A stretch of DNA of 6,188 nucleotides from an uncultured Bacteroides sp. (GTDB lineage: Bacteria; Bacteroidota; Bacteroidia; Bacteroidales; Bacteroidaceae). This document shows, piece after piece, positions 1 through 6,188 of the stretch. Position numbers and translations under genes: made by a program. The DNA is taken from assembly GCA_959606905.1 (NCBI GenBank), contig CAUHML010000177.1:1-6188 (forward strand), written 5' to 3'. The notes under the pieces were generated by a model. That model had not been told where the DNA came from. It made no database searches and saw nothing but the letters and a program-made list of their open reading frames with translations. Each line of letters begins with the position of its first letter. Within the stretch, counting starts at the first letter, position 1.

Positions 1-104
1 CGTTATCGCATACAGCCTATAGTAAATATTCTATCTTTATAAATTTATTTTATCAGCGGTTATGAACTGTTCCTCCACCGAATTCAGACAGAACCTATTA
101 TTGT

Positions 105-1573
105 CTATCCCTCTATGATCCAATCACTCAAAGTGTGACTTTCCGAGTCAAAGTTTATCCCCACCTTCACCACGGGAAGTCCGCAAAGAACAAAGCGTTC
201 GGGATAGTTCTTCAGATTTATTTGGGCTAAAGCGGAATCAGCACTTTTGTCCAGTTTCAATTCAATGACATACAAAGTGTGGGTAGTACGCATCACCACG
301 TCCACACGCCCTTTCGGGGTACGGACTTCCACATCCACATACATCCCAAACAAAGAAAAGATGATGTAGAATAGTTGCTGATAATGCCCCTCATAATTCG
401 TATTATCACAATACGGGACGGTGGAAAGGAATAGTTAGGCAAAAGGCTTTACATCAACCCCACCCTAATTTCACCGTTCGGGATATCCAGTGTATATAGT
501 TGAGTCAACTTATCATAGTTTTTAATTGTAATATAACCGCTCTGATAAAGCAGAGGCACGATAGTTGTCATACTACGCTCGGTAGGGGCATCAAAATTGG
601 TTGAAAGCGCCTTCTTCATTCCGATAGCAGACGGAAACACCTTGAACTTGCGCAGCATCTCTATCAGATAGGTGGGCGTGCCGCTGCCAAACCAGTAATT
701 GTCTATCCTCCTTCTTTCTAAGGCATTCAGTAGGCTGAACGGATTGTAGATATCAGGGGACGGCCAAGTGAAATGATAACCGTCATATCTCTCTTTCAGT
801 TTCAGCACCGTTTCCTCTTTGCTCATTTCCTGCGAAATGGCAAGCCGTTCTATGTATCCCGACATCCGTTCCAGCATTTCCTCCTCCGTAATGCCACAAA
901 TGGTAGCGTAAGGCTCGTCCATACTGACATTCGAGATATTGTTCAGCTCGCTGAAGATGCTGAGTTGCGAGAACTTGGTGATGCCGGTCAGAAACACGAA
1001 TCGCAGATAGGGATCACACGCCTTCAGCGGACTGTAAAAGTTGCGCATCACATTGCGCAGTACAGGGAGATTCTCCTCCTCGTGCATCACATCCAGCAAG
1101 GGCGCGTCATACTCGTCGATGAGGACTACCACCTGGCGGTCGGTCTGTTCGCAGGCACGCATGATGAGTGTCTTCATCCTGTCGTTAAGAGTAACCGCTC
1201 TTTCCGGATTCCCGTATATTTTTTCATGCTCAAAGAGTTGCACATCCAGCATACTTTCCAATGTTTCCTTGTCCACATGCTTGGACAAACTCATATCAAA
1301 ATGCAGTACCGGATATTCTGTCCACTCGGTTTCCAGCTTTTCGATGGCAAGCCCTTCAAAAAGGTCTTTCTTCCCGGCAAAATAACTGTGCAACGTAGAA
1401 GTAAGCAACGATTTACCGAATCGCCGGGGACGGCTCAGGAAACAATATTTGGAGGCACCGTTCGCCATCCGGTAAATATACTCCGTCTTGTCTATATAAA
1501 GGTAATCCTTGTTGATGATTTCCTCAAAAGTCTGTATCCCTATCGGGCATCTCTTCAACTGCTGCTTTTCCAT
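105..1573 (-). pseudogene. Broken AAA-ATPase-like / PD-(D/E)XK nuclease-like protein
   Basis: This is a decayed member of the AAA-ATPase_like plus C-terminal PD-(D/E)XK (DUF1703-type) family, common in gut Bacteroidales and of unsettled function. The N-terminal part (449-1573, 374 codons) has a variant Walker A (SRPRRFGKS, residues 47-55), a Walker B (VVVLIDEYD, 148-156), a TGITKFS sensor-like motif (196-203), then YDGYHF and YWFGSGTPTYL. It stops at TAA 449-451, just after IRVGLM. Reading through that stop gives SLLPNY, and then the frame must change near base 431 to continue as FLSTVPYC and on to TAG at 105-107. The C-terminal module keeps the nuclease-like residues (D in GRVDVV, then IELK). 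The remains encode about 489 residues; from memory, intact relatives have about 520 with roughly 30 residues between LLPNY and FLSTVPYC, so an internal deletion plus a nonsense change is inferred. The family call is firm; function and loss of activity are inferred. Confidence 0.88.
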
Positions 1574-1597
1574 GATGCACTACTTTTACCGTTTATG

Positions 1598-1605
1598 CAA
1601 AGGAA
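1598..1605 (-). promoter_or_regulatory. Possible Bacteroides -7 element for the AAA-like gene
   Basis: On the minus strand this reads TTCCTTTG followed by CA, resembling the Bacteroides -7 consensus TAnnTTTG with one mismatch. It lies about 25 bp upstream of the AAA-like start codon, a reasonable distance. I see no TTTG at the expected -33 spacing, so this is only a candidate. If real, it would mean the AAA gene was transcribed separately from the polysaccharide operon. Confidence 0.3.
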
Positions 1606-1627
1606 CAAAATTCAAACGGGAATTCCT

Positions 1628-1643
1628 AATAGAATAATCTATT
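1628..1643 (-). terminator. Weak inverted repeat after the YjbH-like gene
   Basis: A perfect 6-bp inverted repeat (AATAGA and TCTATT around a 4-base loop) begins 8 bp after the TAA stop of the YjbH-like gene. It could mark the end of the polysaccharide operon. The stem is short and AT-rich and no U-tract follows, so a classical intrinsic terminator is not supported and chance is a serious alternative. Confidence 0.2.
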
Positions 1644-1650
1644 TTAGTTT

Positions 1651-2523
1651 TTATTTCAAGTGTACTTTAAAGACTAATCCACCGGAGAAGTATTTGCAGC
1701 GGTTCAGTCCTACTACAGCGTTGATGTAGTCTTTCCAAAAGCTGTACTCCATGCCGAGATTCACCTGATATTTCGCCCCATCGGGATTGAAAGTCAAGTC
1801 TTCCCTCACATCCGTATAGCCGGGAACTACCTCCGCCATTACATTGACACCAGTGACCGCTTTGGTTACCCATGATTCATTTTCTTTCAGATGAAAACGG
1901 AAATTGGCACCCATTGCTGGATTGTTCAACTTATTATCGAAACGGTTGCTATATATCCAGGACACATGTGCACCTAATACACCTACATTCTCAAAATCGA
2001 CATGTTTGGTTATAGCTAGATAATAACGATTCAAGAAACCATTACCGTAATTCAATTCCGAGGGTTTGGACAAAGAGCCACCATTCCAAGAATCACCGAT
2101 TGCATCATTGGCACCCAATACAATCTGGGGAGTCCACGGTTTCCACCACCCTTCTTTCCACACACGCAAGCGAAAATGAAAAGAGCGGTCTTGGTTTGTG
2201 AACTTACCATATTTGGACGGTACCCAATAACCTGAGATATTACCGTAATCCGTGGGAACAGACTTGTGCCCCATACACAGATAGCCAGCCTCTAACCAAG
2301 GAAAGATAGTAATATTTATATAGTAGTTCCATGTATCATACCACCAACGAGGAACCGTAGCATGATGGCTCAACCAGTTGCCACCTGCTATAAAAGTCTT
2401 GTCGCGCTGCATGTCAGCGGTAGGCATGTTCATCAAGCCGGTAGTACCGTAGTTAATTTGAGCTTTGAGTGTACCACCCAACACTCCCAATAACAAAAAA
2501 AAGAAAAATATCTTTTTTCTCAT
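1651..2523 (-). CDS. YjbH-like secreted exopolysaccharide / outer-membrane protein
   Basis: A 290-residue protein with a clear signal peptide: MRKK, a hydrophobic stretch of Phe and Leu to about residue 17, then a probable signal peptidase I site after LKA (cut 21/22). The mature N-terminus, INYGTTGLMNMPTADM, matches the opening of YjbH-domain proteins, which are linked to exopolysaccharide production or export and predicted as outer-membrane beta-barrels. The rest is rich in aromatic, alternating segments consistent with beta strands and ends in FKVHLK. Escherichia coli YjbH is about 700 residues, so this is the short form typical of Bacteroidales. Its ATG overlaps the stop of the upstream epimerase gene (ATGA), implying translational coupling and a shared transcript. 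Codons 2-9 contain A6 and T8 runs that could slip. The family call is fairly sure; a role in exporting the local polysaccharide is inferred from context. Confidence 0.82.
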   Translation of the reverse strand: MRKKIFFFFLLLGVLGGTLKAQINYGTTGLMNMPTADMQRDKTFIAGGNWLSHHATVPRWWYDTWNYYINITIFPWLEAGYLCMGHKSVPTDYGNISGYWVPSKYGKFTNQDRSFHFRLRVWKEGWWKPWTPQIVLGANDAIGDSWNGGSLSKPSELNYGNGFLNRYYLAITKHVDFENVGVLGAHVSWIYSNRFDNKLNNPAMGANFRFHLKENESWVTKAVTGVNVMAEVVPGYTDVREDLTFNPDGAKYQVNLGMEYSFWKDYINAVVGLNRCKYFSGGLVFKVHLK

Positions 2524-3488
2524 TTCAAATACTGGTTGTCATTGTCCTTAAACCAATCAGCTATAGCCTCCTCAAAAGTATAATGGAAATGATATCCCGA
2601 ATCAGCCAGTTTCTTGCCACAAATATTAGTAGAGACCATCAATTTTCTAACACGTGCCGGACAAATTCCCATGGGGGCACCCAAGCAACCGATTACCGCT
2701 GCTGCCGGCATCAAAATCCACGCAGGAATCAAAGGAGCAGTACGGTTCAATCCCGTTACCTTATTCATTGTTGCAACAATCTGCTCGATTGTATAAGCCG
2801 GTTCAAAAGTACAATTGTATAGTTCCACACCTTGCTCGTGGTGTTCCAACCGATACAACATAAAACAAACCAATTCTTTCACATAGATACATGCCTTTAC
2901 CGTATCCTTTCTACCCGGATACATGAACTTACGTCCACGCAATCCCCAATAAAGACGGGTAAAATTACCATTCTCTCCTTTGCCAAACACGACCCCGGGA
3001 CGGACTATGGTCAATTGTCTTTCCGAAGAATTCTTCGCCTGCCAAATGGTGTGTATCTTTTCTGCCACCAACTTTGATATACCGTAAGGAGTATTCGGAG
3101 TAGGAACTGTTATTTCCTCTTTCAGGTTCTCAGCCGCTCCATACGGAGCAATGGAACTTGTAAAGACTATTCTTCTAATACCATACTTTTCTGCAAAAGC
3201 TGTCACATTTTCAGCACCCAGGATATTGGTTTCAAAATATTCATGGTCAGAATGACCGGGAGTACGGTGCACAGCCGCAAAATTAAAGATTACATCATCT
3301 TCCGTAACGGTTACTTCCTCCAAATGGATTGGTTTTCTTACATCACAATAAATGTATGTAACCTTTCCTTCCTGAGAATTTTCCACAATATCCAAATTGT
3401 AGATATGGCAGTGAGGAAACCTCTCTTTTAGAAGATTCGTCAAATGGGTTCCTATAAAACCGGAGCCGCCTGTTATAAAATAATTCAT
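2520..3488 (-). CDS. NAD-dependent epimerase/dehydratase (extended SDR)
   Basis: A 322-residue protein of the extended short-chain dehydrogenase family, most often acting on nucleotide-activated sugars in the cytoplasm. Visible features are the Rossmann motif TGGSGFIG (residues 6-13), an acidic residue closing strand 2 (D33, favouring NAD over NADP), NFAAVH (69-74), the SSIAPYG segment with the catalytic Ser region (111-117), and the catalytic YGISK (Y135, K139) followed by VRPGVVFG. Length fits the family. A hydrophobic stretch around 252-274 is unusual for a soluble epimerase and may give membrane association or simply be a buried helix. The gene starts 16 bp after the GT4 stop and overlaps the YjbH-like start by 4 bp. 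Substrate and exact reaction (4-epimerisation, dehydration or reduction) cannot be read from the sequence; a sugar-nucleotide step for the local polysaccharide is inferred from its neighbours. Confidence 0.87.
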   Translation of the reverse strand: MNYFITGGSGFIGTHLTNLLKERFPHCHIYNLDIVENSQEGKVTYIYCDVRKPIHLEEVTVTEDDVIFNFAAVHRTPGHSDHEYFETNILGAENVTAFAEKYGIRRIVFTSSIAPYGAAENLKEEITVPTPNTPYGISKLVAEKIHTIWQAKNSSERQLTIVRPGVVFGKGENGNFTRLYWGLRGRKFMYPGRKDTVKACIYVKELVCFMLYRLEHHEQGVELYNCTFEPAYTIEQIVATMNKVTGLNRTAPLIPAWILMPAAAVIGCLGAPMGICPARVRKLMVSTNICGKKLADSGYHFHYTFEEAIADWFKDNDNQYLK

Positions 3489-3504
3489 CGAGAAAATAGT
3501 TTAA

Positions 3505-4590
3505 TTATAATTCTTTACCAATGATACCGCACTCATAAATTTCACTGTATTTCTGAGCCATCAAATCTATGTTGTAATTTTCTTCCACATCCTTTGAGGC
3601 ACGTTCGGAAAAGGAAACACCATTCATCTTTCCATTTATTATAGAACGTATCGAATCGGCATATTCGGCTGCCGAATGACAAATCAATCCGTTCACACCA
3701 TTGTTAATTACATCACGATTTCCCGTAACATCACTTACCAAACAAATTTTCTTTAAATACATTGCTTCCAGCAACGAAATCGGAAGTCCTTCCCATAACG
3801 AAGGCAATATGAAGAAATCCATCTCTTTTAGAATTCCCAATGCCTCTTCCCTTTTTATCCATCCAGTAACATGAATATTAGGAGAAGTCAATTCTGATTT
3901 AAGTTCTCCCTCACCTATCCATGTAAACTGAGCTTCAGGAAGCAGCTTCGCAATTTCATTAAACAAAGTAGGATTCTTCTGATAAAGAATTCGCCCACTG
4001 GTAGCTATTCGTATCGGTTGTTTAAAAAGCTTACTTATCGAACATACAAACGGTTTCAAATTTTCCGTATGAATACCATTATTCACATAAGTAGAATTGG
4101 GAGATAATCTAAGTGCCTCTTTATATTCTCCTTCACTGCAAGCTATCGTCATACAAGGTCTTTTTGCCGATACATACTCTATCAACCAAAACAAAAACCG
4201 CTTGAATCTTGCTCCATCCTTCATTAGAAAAGAATATCCATGTGGAGTATAAAAAGAAGGAATATTCTTACATGGTAACGCCCATCTGCCTACAAAACCA
4301 GATGCTGACGAATGAAAATGAACAATATCCGGCTTTATTTTCTTATACCATTCACGCACATCACGATAGGCTTTCAAATTAATTACTGTACCAATGGCGC
4401 CTTTGAAAGAGTCTATTCGAATGAGATGCACCTGCTTATCAAACAGTTGTTCAACATTCTTAGGAGTCAATGGACGAACACCATAAAGAATATAGACTTC
4501 ATATTCTTTCACTTGGCGTTTGGTTATATCTACAAGAAAACTGAGAACCCCCGTTGCAAAGGGTTCTGCCACATGCATTATTTTTTTCAT
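3505..4590 (-). CDS. Glycosyltransferase family 4 (GT-B fold)
   Basis: A 361-residue GT4-type retaining glycosyltransferase, probably adding a sugar from a nucleotide donor to a lipid-linked repeat unit at the inner face of the cytoplasmic membrane. The N-terminal acceptor domain shows KIMHVAEPFATGV at the start, DIVHFHSS (88-95) and YTPHGYSF (114-121). The C-terminal donor domain shows the phosphate-binding pair R200 and K205 in SGRILYQKNP, then WIGEGEL, VTGWI, and the E-x7-E motif E267/E275 in WEGLPISLLEAM. Length is normal and there is no signal peptide. The start is the ATG that opens MKKIMHVAEP; no Shine-Dalgarno sequence precedes it. A 95-bp AT-rich gap separates it from the GT2 gene, whereas the epimerase gene follows after 16 bp. 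Donor and acceptor sugars cannot be assigned. Confidence 0.92.
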   Translation of the reverse strand: MKKIMHVAEPFATGVLSFLVDITKRQVKEYEVYILYGVRPLTPKNVEQLFDKQVHLIRIDSFKGAIGTVINLKAYRDVREWYKKIKPDIVHFHSSASGFVGRWALPCKNIPSFYTPHGYSFLMKDGARFKRFLFWLIEYVSAKRPCMTIACSEGEYKEALRLSPNSTYVNNGIHTENLKPFVCSISKLFKQPIRIATSGRILYQKNPTLFNEIAKLLPEAQFTWIGEGELKSELTSPNIHVTGWIKREEALGILKEMDFFILPSLWEGLPISLLEAMYLKKICLVSDVTGNRDVINNGVNGLICHSAAEYADSIRSIINGKMNGVSFSERASKDVEENYNIDLMAQKYSEIYECGIIGKEL

Positions 4591-4600
4591 AGAAGAAATG

Positions 4601-4638
4601 TATGAATTCGAATTACATATTTACAATATATAATTGTA
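4601..4638. other. Two adjacent AT-rich inverted repeats in the GT2-GT4 gap
   Basis: The 95-bp gap between the two glycosyltransferase genes holds two dyads back to back. At 4601-4619, TATG and CATA flank the palindrome AATTCGAATT (4605-4614) with one extra A. At 4622-4638, TACAAT and ATTGTA are separated by ATATA. They could form RNA hairpins in the leader of the GT4 gene or bind a regulator. No Bacteroides -33/-7 promoter pair is evident in the gap. Short palindromes arise easily in DNA this AT-rich, so significance is uncertain. Confidence 0.3.
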
Positions 4639-4685
4639 TAAAAACAAGTAGGCTAAACAAACTATAATTTACTTTTCCACTGAAA

Positions 4686-5657
4686 TCATTTTCTTGATTT
4701 TCCATAACCAGCAAACAAATCGACTACCCACATTCCTCCTAAGGACAACAAACATGCTATACGTGTTTTCCTTCTAGCTTTCCTATCCAGCAATACATAC
4801 ATTCGCTTCTGTCGGATAATGTCCAACAGATTACGACGCATCTCATTTTCTTTCTGAGGAATTTCCAATAGTATATGGAAAGCAAAACTTACAATACGAC
4901 AGCTTAAAGCATGCTGTACCCCTTTCGGCATTTTTTTCTTATCGGTTTCAAGCTGACGGATGATTTTGATACAGCTTTCATATTTTAATGGTTTAAATGG
5001 TGCACCTTCTATGCTTGTATTTCGTATCCGATAAAAATAACTGCGATAATTACCAAACGCTATATAATCACATTTCATCATTAAGCGGTAAGTAGTAGGT
5101 AGATCTTCATACAGCCAACCTTTAGGATAACGAATTCCATCAGAAAAAAGAGAACGGTGATACATTTTAGCCCATGCACTTGTATCAAATATCTGTTGAT
5201 AGAACATACCTGTCAATGCATCATTTGTATGCACAATTTTTACAAATAGAGGGTTGTTAGTACAAATTTCAGCAGACGAATCATCTACAAACGTTTGATA
5301 GCTACTCACCGACAATTTCACTCCAGATTCTTTTATAATTTTATAAAGATATTCCACATAATCATCCGACACATAATCATCACTATCTATAAAAGTCACA
5401 TATTCACCAGTCATAACATCTAACGCTGCGTTGCGAGCATCACTCAATCCACCATTTTTCTTATGAATTATCCGAATACGACTGTCCTTAGCGGCATACT
5501 CGTCACAAATTCGCCCACAATTGTCAGGACTTCCGTCATCCACTAAAAGAATTTCAAGATTACGATAAGTCTGATTTAAAATACTTTCAATGCACTTAGG
5601 CAAGTATTCTTCCACATTATAACATGGAACTATCACTGAAATTAAAGGTTGCAACAT
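4686..5657 (-). CDS. Glycosyltransferase family 2 (GT-A fold)
   Basis: A 323-residue GT2-type inverting glycosyltransferase expected to transfer a sugar to a growing polysaccharide or glycan repeat unit in the cytoplasm. The GT-A nucleotide-binding half is textbook: ISVIVPCYNVEEYL (6-19), LLVDDGSPD (38-45), NGGLSDARNAALD (68-80), and the metal-binding DSDD (91-94) in FIDSDDYV. The acceptor half carries the probable catalytic-base motif WLYEDLPT (E184, D185) and YFYRIRNTSI. The C-terminal part is basic, with a mildly hydrophobic segment (about 299-316), suggesting peripheral membrane contact. The ATG chosen places the GT2 core at residue 6, as is normal. It lies 73 bp downstream of the F420-like gene and 95 bp upstream of the GT4 gene on the same strand, consistent with one operon. 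Sugar specificity cannot be told. Confidence 0.93.
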   Translation of the reverse strand: MLQPLISVIVPCYNVEEYLPKCIESILNQTYRNLEILLVDDGSPDNCGRICDEYAAKDSRIRIIHKKNGGLSDARNAALDVMTGEYVTFIDSDDYVSDDYVEYLYKIIKESGVKLSVSSYQTFVDDSSAEICTNNPLFVKIVHTNDALTGMFYQQIFDTSAWAKMYHRSLFSDGIRYPKGWLYEDLPTTYRLMMKCDYIAFGNYRSYFYRIRNTSIEGAPFKPLKYESCIKIIRQLETDKKKMPKGVQHALSCRIVSFAFHILLEIPQKENEMRRNLLDIIRQKRMYVLLDRKARRKTRIACLLSLGGMWVVDLFAGYGKSRK

Positions 5658-5678
5658 ACAAGAACTAAAGTATAAATG

Positions 5679-5708
5679 CTGAATTATATAGGGGAAAAAT
5701 AATTTCAG
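5679..5708 (-). other. Possible leader hairpin upstream of the GT2 gene
   Basis: On the minus strand the arms CTGAAATTAT and ATAATTCAG pair over nine positions with one bulged base and enclose an 11-base loop holding TTTTCCCC. The element sits 22-51 bases before the GT2 start codon, between it and the F420-like gene. It may be a weak attenuator, an mRNA processing or stabilising hairpin, or chance. No U-run follows directly, so it is not called as a terminator. Confidence 0.25.
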
Positions 5709-5730
5709 AAAATAAAATATTAGATTTTCA

Positions 5731-6188
5731 CTATTTCTTTAGCTTTTTCAGCCACAGCTTAATTTGAGCAGGAAGCATATTTTTAACTCTTTGCATCAAA
5801 GACAAATGCAAAGGAAACCGAGTCGCAAAATATTCCTTCACATCCATGCTGTCAATACCATCATAGATATGATTCCGAATTTCATCTTTTCTTTCCGTAG
5901 GATGTTTTAAATTATGGTTTCCTGCAACAGCATATTCCAACTTACTATCTTTATATTCGAAATCGCCTTCCACCCTCTTCCAAAAATTCATTCCTACAAC
6001 ACTATTGAGAAGCATTAACGAAACACCCTTTATGCTATAAAAATCCGAATGATATTTTTCTATTCCCCAATAATCGGCTATCGTAATATCACCTGCCCTT
6101 TCGGTGTGCGCATAATGGCAGTTATAACAACACTCCCTATAAGTGTGTCCCTTTAAAAAATAAGTATAATAAGGGTCAGCTGTAGCAC
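5731..6188 (-). CDS. Coenzyme F420 hydrogenase/dehydrogenase beta-subunit-like protein, 3' part
   Basis: The reading frame is open to the window edge (base 6186 is the last complete codon), giving the C-terminal 151 residues; the first Met in view (6013-6015) is internal, not the start. The part upstream of that Met contains the family's conserved block: DPYYTYFLKGHTYR, then CCYNCHYAH and GDITIADYWGI. This matches the FrhB/FdhB C-terminal domain, where the Cys cluster is associated with iron-sulfur binding and the domain with flavin-dependent electron transfer. Such proteins are frequent in Bacteroidales polysaccharide clusters, often beside polysaccharide pyruvyl transferases, although these bacteria are not known to use F420; a redox or sugar-modifying role is inferred only. 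The protein ends in a strongly basic tail (KLWLKKLKK). The N-terminal domain and the start lie outside the window. It precedes the GT2 gene by 73 bp on the same strand. Confidence 0.8.
   Translation of the reverse strand, partial: ATADPYYTYFLKGHTYRECCYNCHYAHTERAGDITIADYWGIEKYHSDFYSIKGVSLMLLNSVVGMNFWKRVEGDFEYKDSKLEYAVAGNHNLKHPTERKDEIRNHIYDGIDSMDVKEYFATRFPLHLSLMQRVKNMLPAQIKLWLKKLKK

Noticed and set aside
33..48. TATCTTTA resembling a plus-strand -7 element, next to the palindrome ATAAATTTAT
   Set aside because: The final consensus G is missing, no -33 element is visible, and no plus-strand gene follows.
1..104. Search for a terminator or mobile-element end downstream of the AAA-like pseudogene
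   Set aside because: Only loose, imperfect complementarity is present, with no stable stem, T-run or terminal repeat.
773..1729. Long plus-strand open frame of 318 codons opposite the AAA-like gene
   Set aside because: It lies antisense to a recognisable protein family, has no domain-like composition, and runs into the flanking gap; it is a shadow of the minus-strand coding frame.
1667..1873. 68-codon minus-strand frame within the YjbH-like gene
   Set aside because: It is an alternate-frame overlap inside a convincing full-length gene.
2469..3077. Several short plus-strand open frames across the epimerase gene
   Set aside because: They are antisense to a clear SDR enzyme with intact catalytic motifs, have no recognisable motifs, and overlap one another.
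4655..4672. Minus-strand TATAGTTTG as a possible -7 promoter element for the GT4 gene
   Set aside because: The spacing within the element is wrong for TAnnTTTG (three bases rather than two) and no -33 partner is seen.
6013..6015. ATG as the start of a 94-residue protein at the right edge
   Set aside because: The frame stays open upstream to the window edge and that part encodes the conserved Cys-rich block of the family, so this Met is internal.

Overview
The window looks like the downstream end of a Bacteroides-type (Bacteroidales) surface-polysaccharide operon. This rests on protein families and sequence style: an AAA-ATPase-like/PD-(D/E)XK protein of the kind common in gut Bacteroidales, a short YjbH-type envelope protein, glycosyltransferases with AT-rich coding sequence, and start codons with no recognisable Shine-Dalgarno sequence (AT-rich leaders instead), as is usual in Bacteroidetes. 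The species cannot be fixed from the sequence alone.

Every supported gene is on the minus strand, so the biological order runs from high to low coordinates. It begins at the right edge with the 3' part of a coenzyme F420 hydrogenase/dehydrogenase beta-subunit-like protein (5731-6188, cut by the window). Next come a GT2 glycosyltransferase (4686-5657), a GT4 glycosyltransferase (3505-4590), an extended-SDR nucleotide-sugar epimerase/dehydratase (2520-3488), and a secreted YjbH-like outer-membrane/exopolysaccharide protein (1651-2523). The last two overlap by 4 bp (ATGA). After a 77-bp gap lies a degraded AAA-ATPase-like gene (105-1573) that carries a nonsense codon and a frame-breaking internal deletion. 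Positions 1-104 are downstream of it, and nothing convincing is visible there.

The first five genes read as one functional set. The two glycosyltransferases and the sugar-nucleotide enzyme would act in the cytoplasm to build a repeat unit, the F420-like protein would modify or supply a sugar or substituent, and the YjbH protein would act in the periplasm or outer membrane. The AAA gene looks like an unrelated neighbour: its DNA is clearly GC-richer (36 of 60 G+C at 1081-1140, against 20 of 60 at 5281-5340, hand counted).

I found no IS element, CRISPR array, tRNA, rRNA or clear novel system. The most informative observations are the anatomy of the broken AAA gene, the N-terminal extension of the truncated F420-like gene to the window edge, and a few low-confidence inverted repeats in the intergenic gaps.
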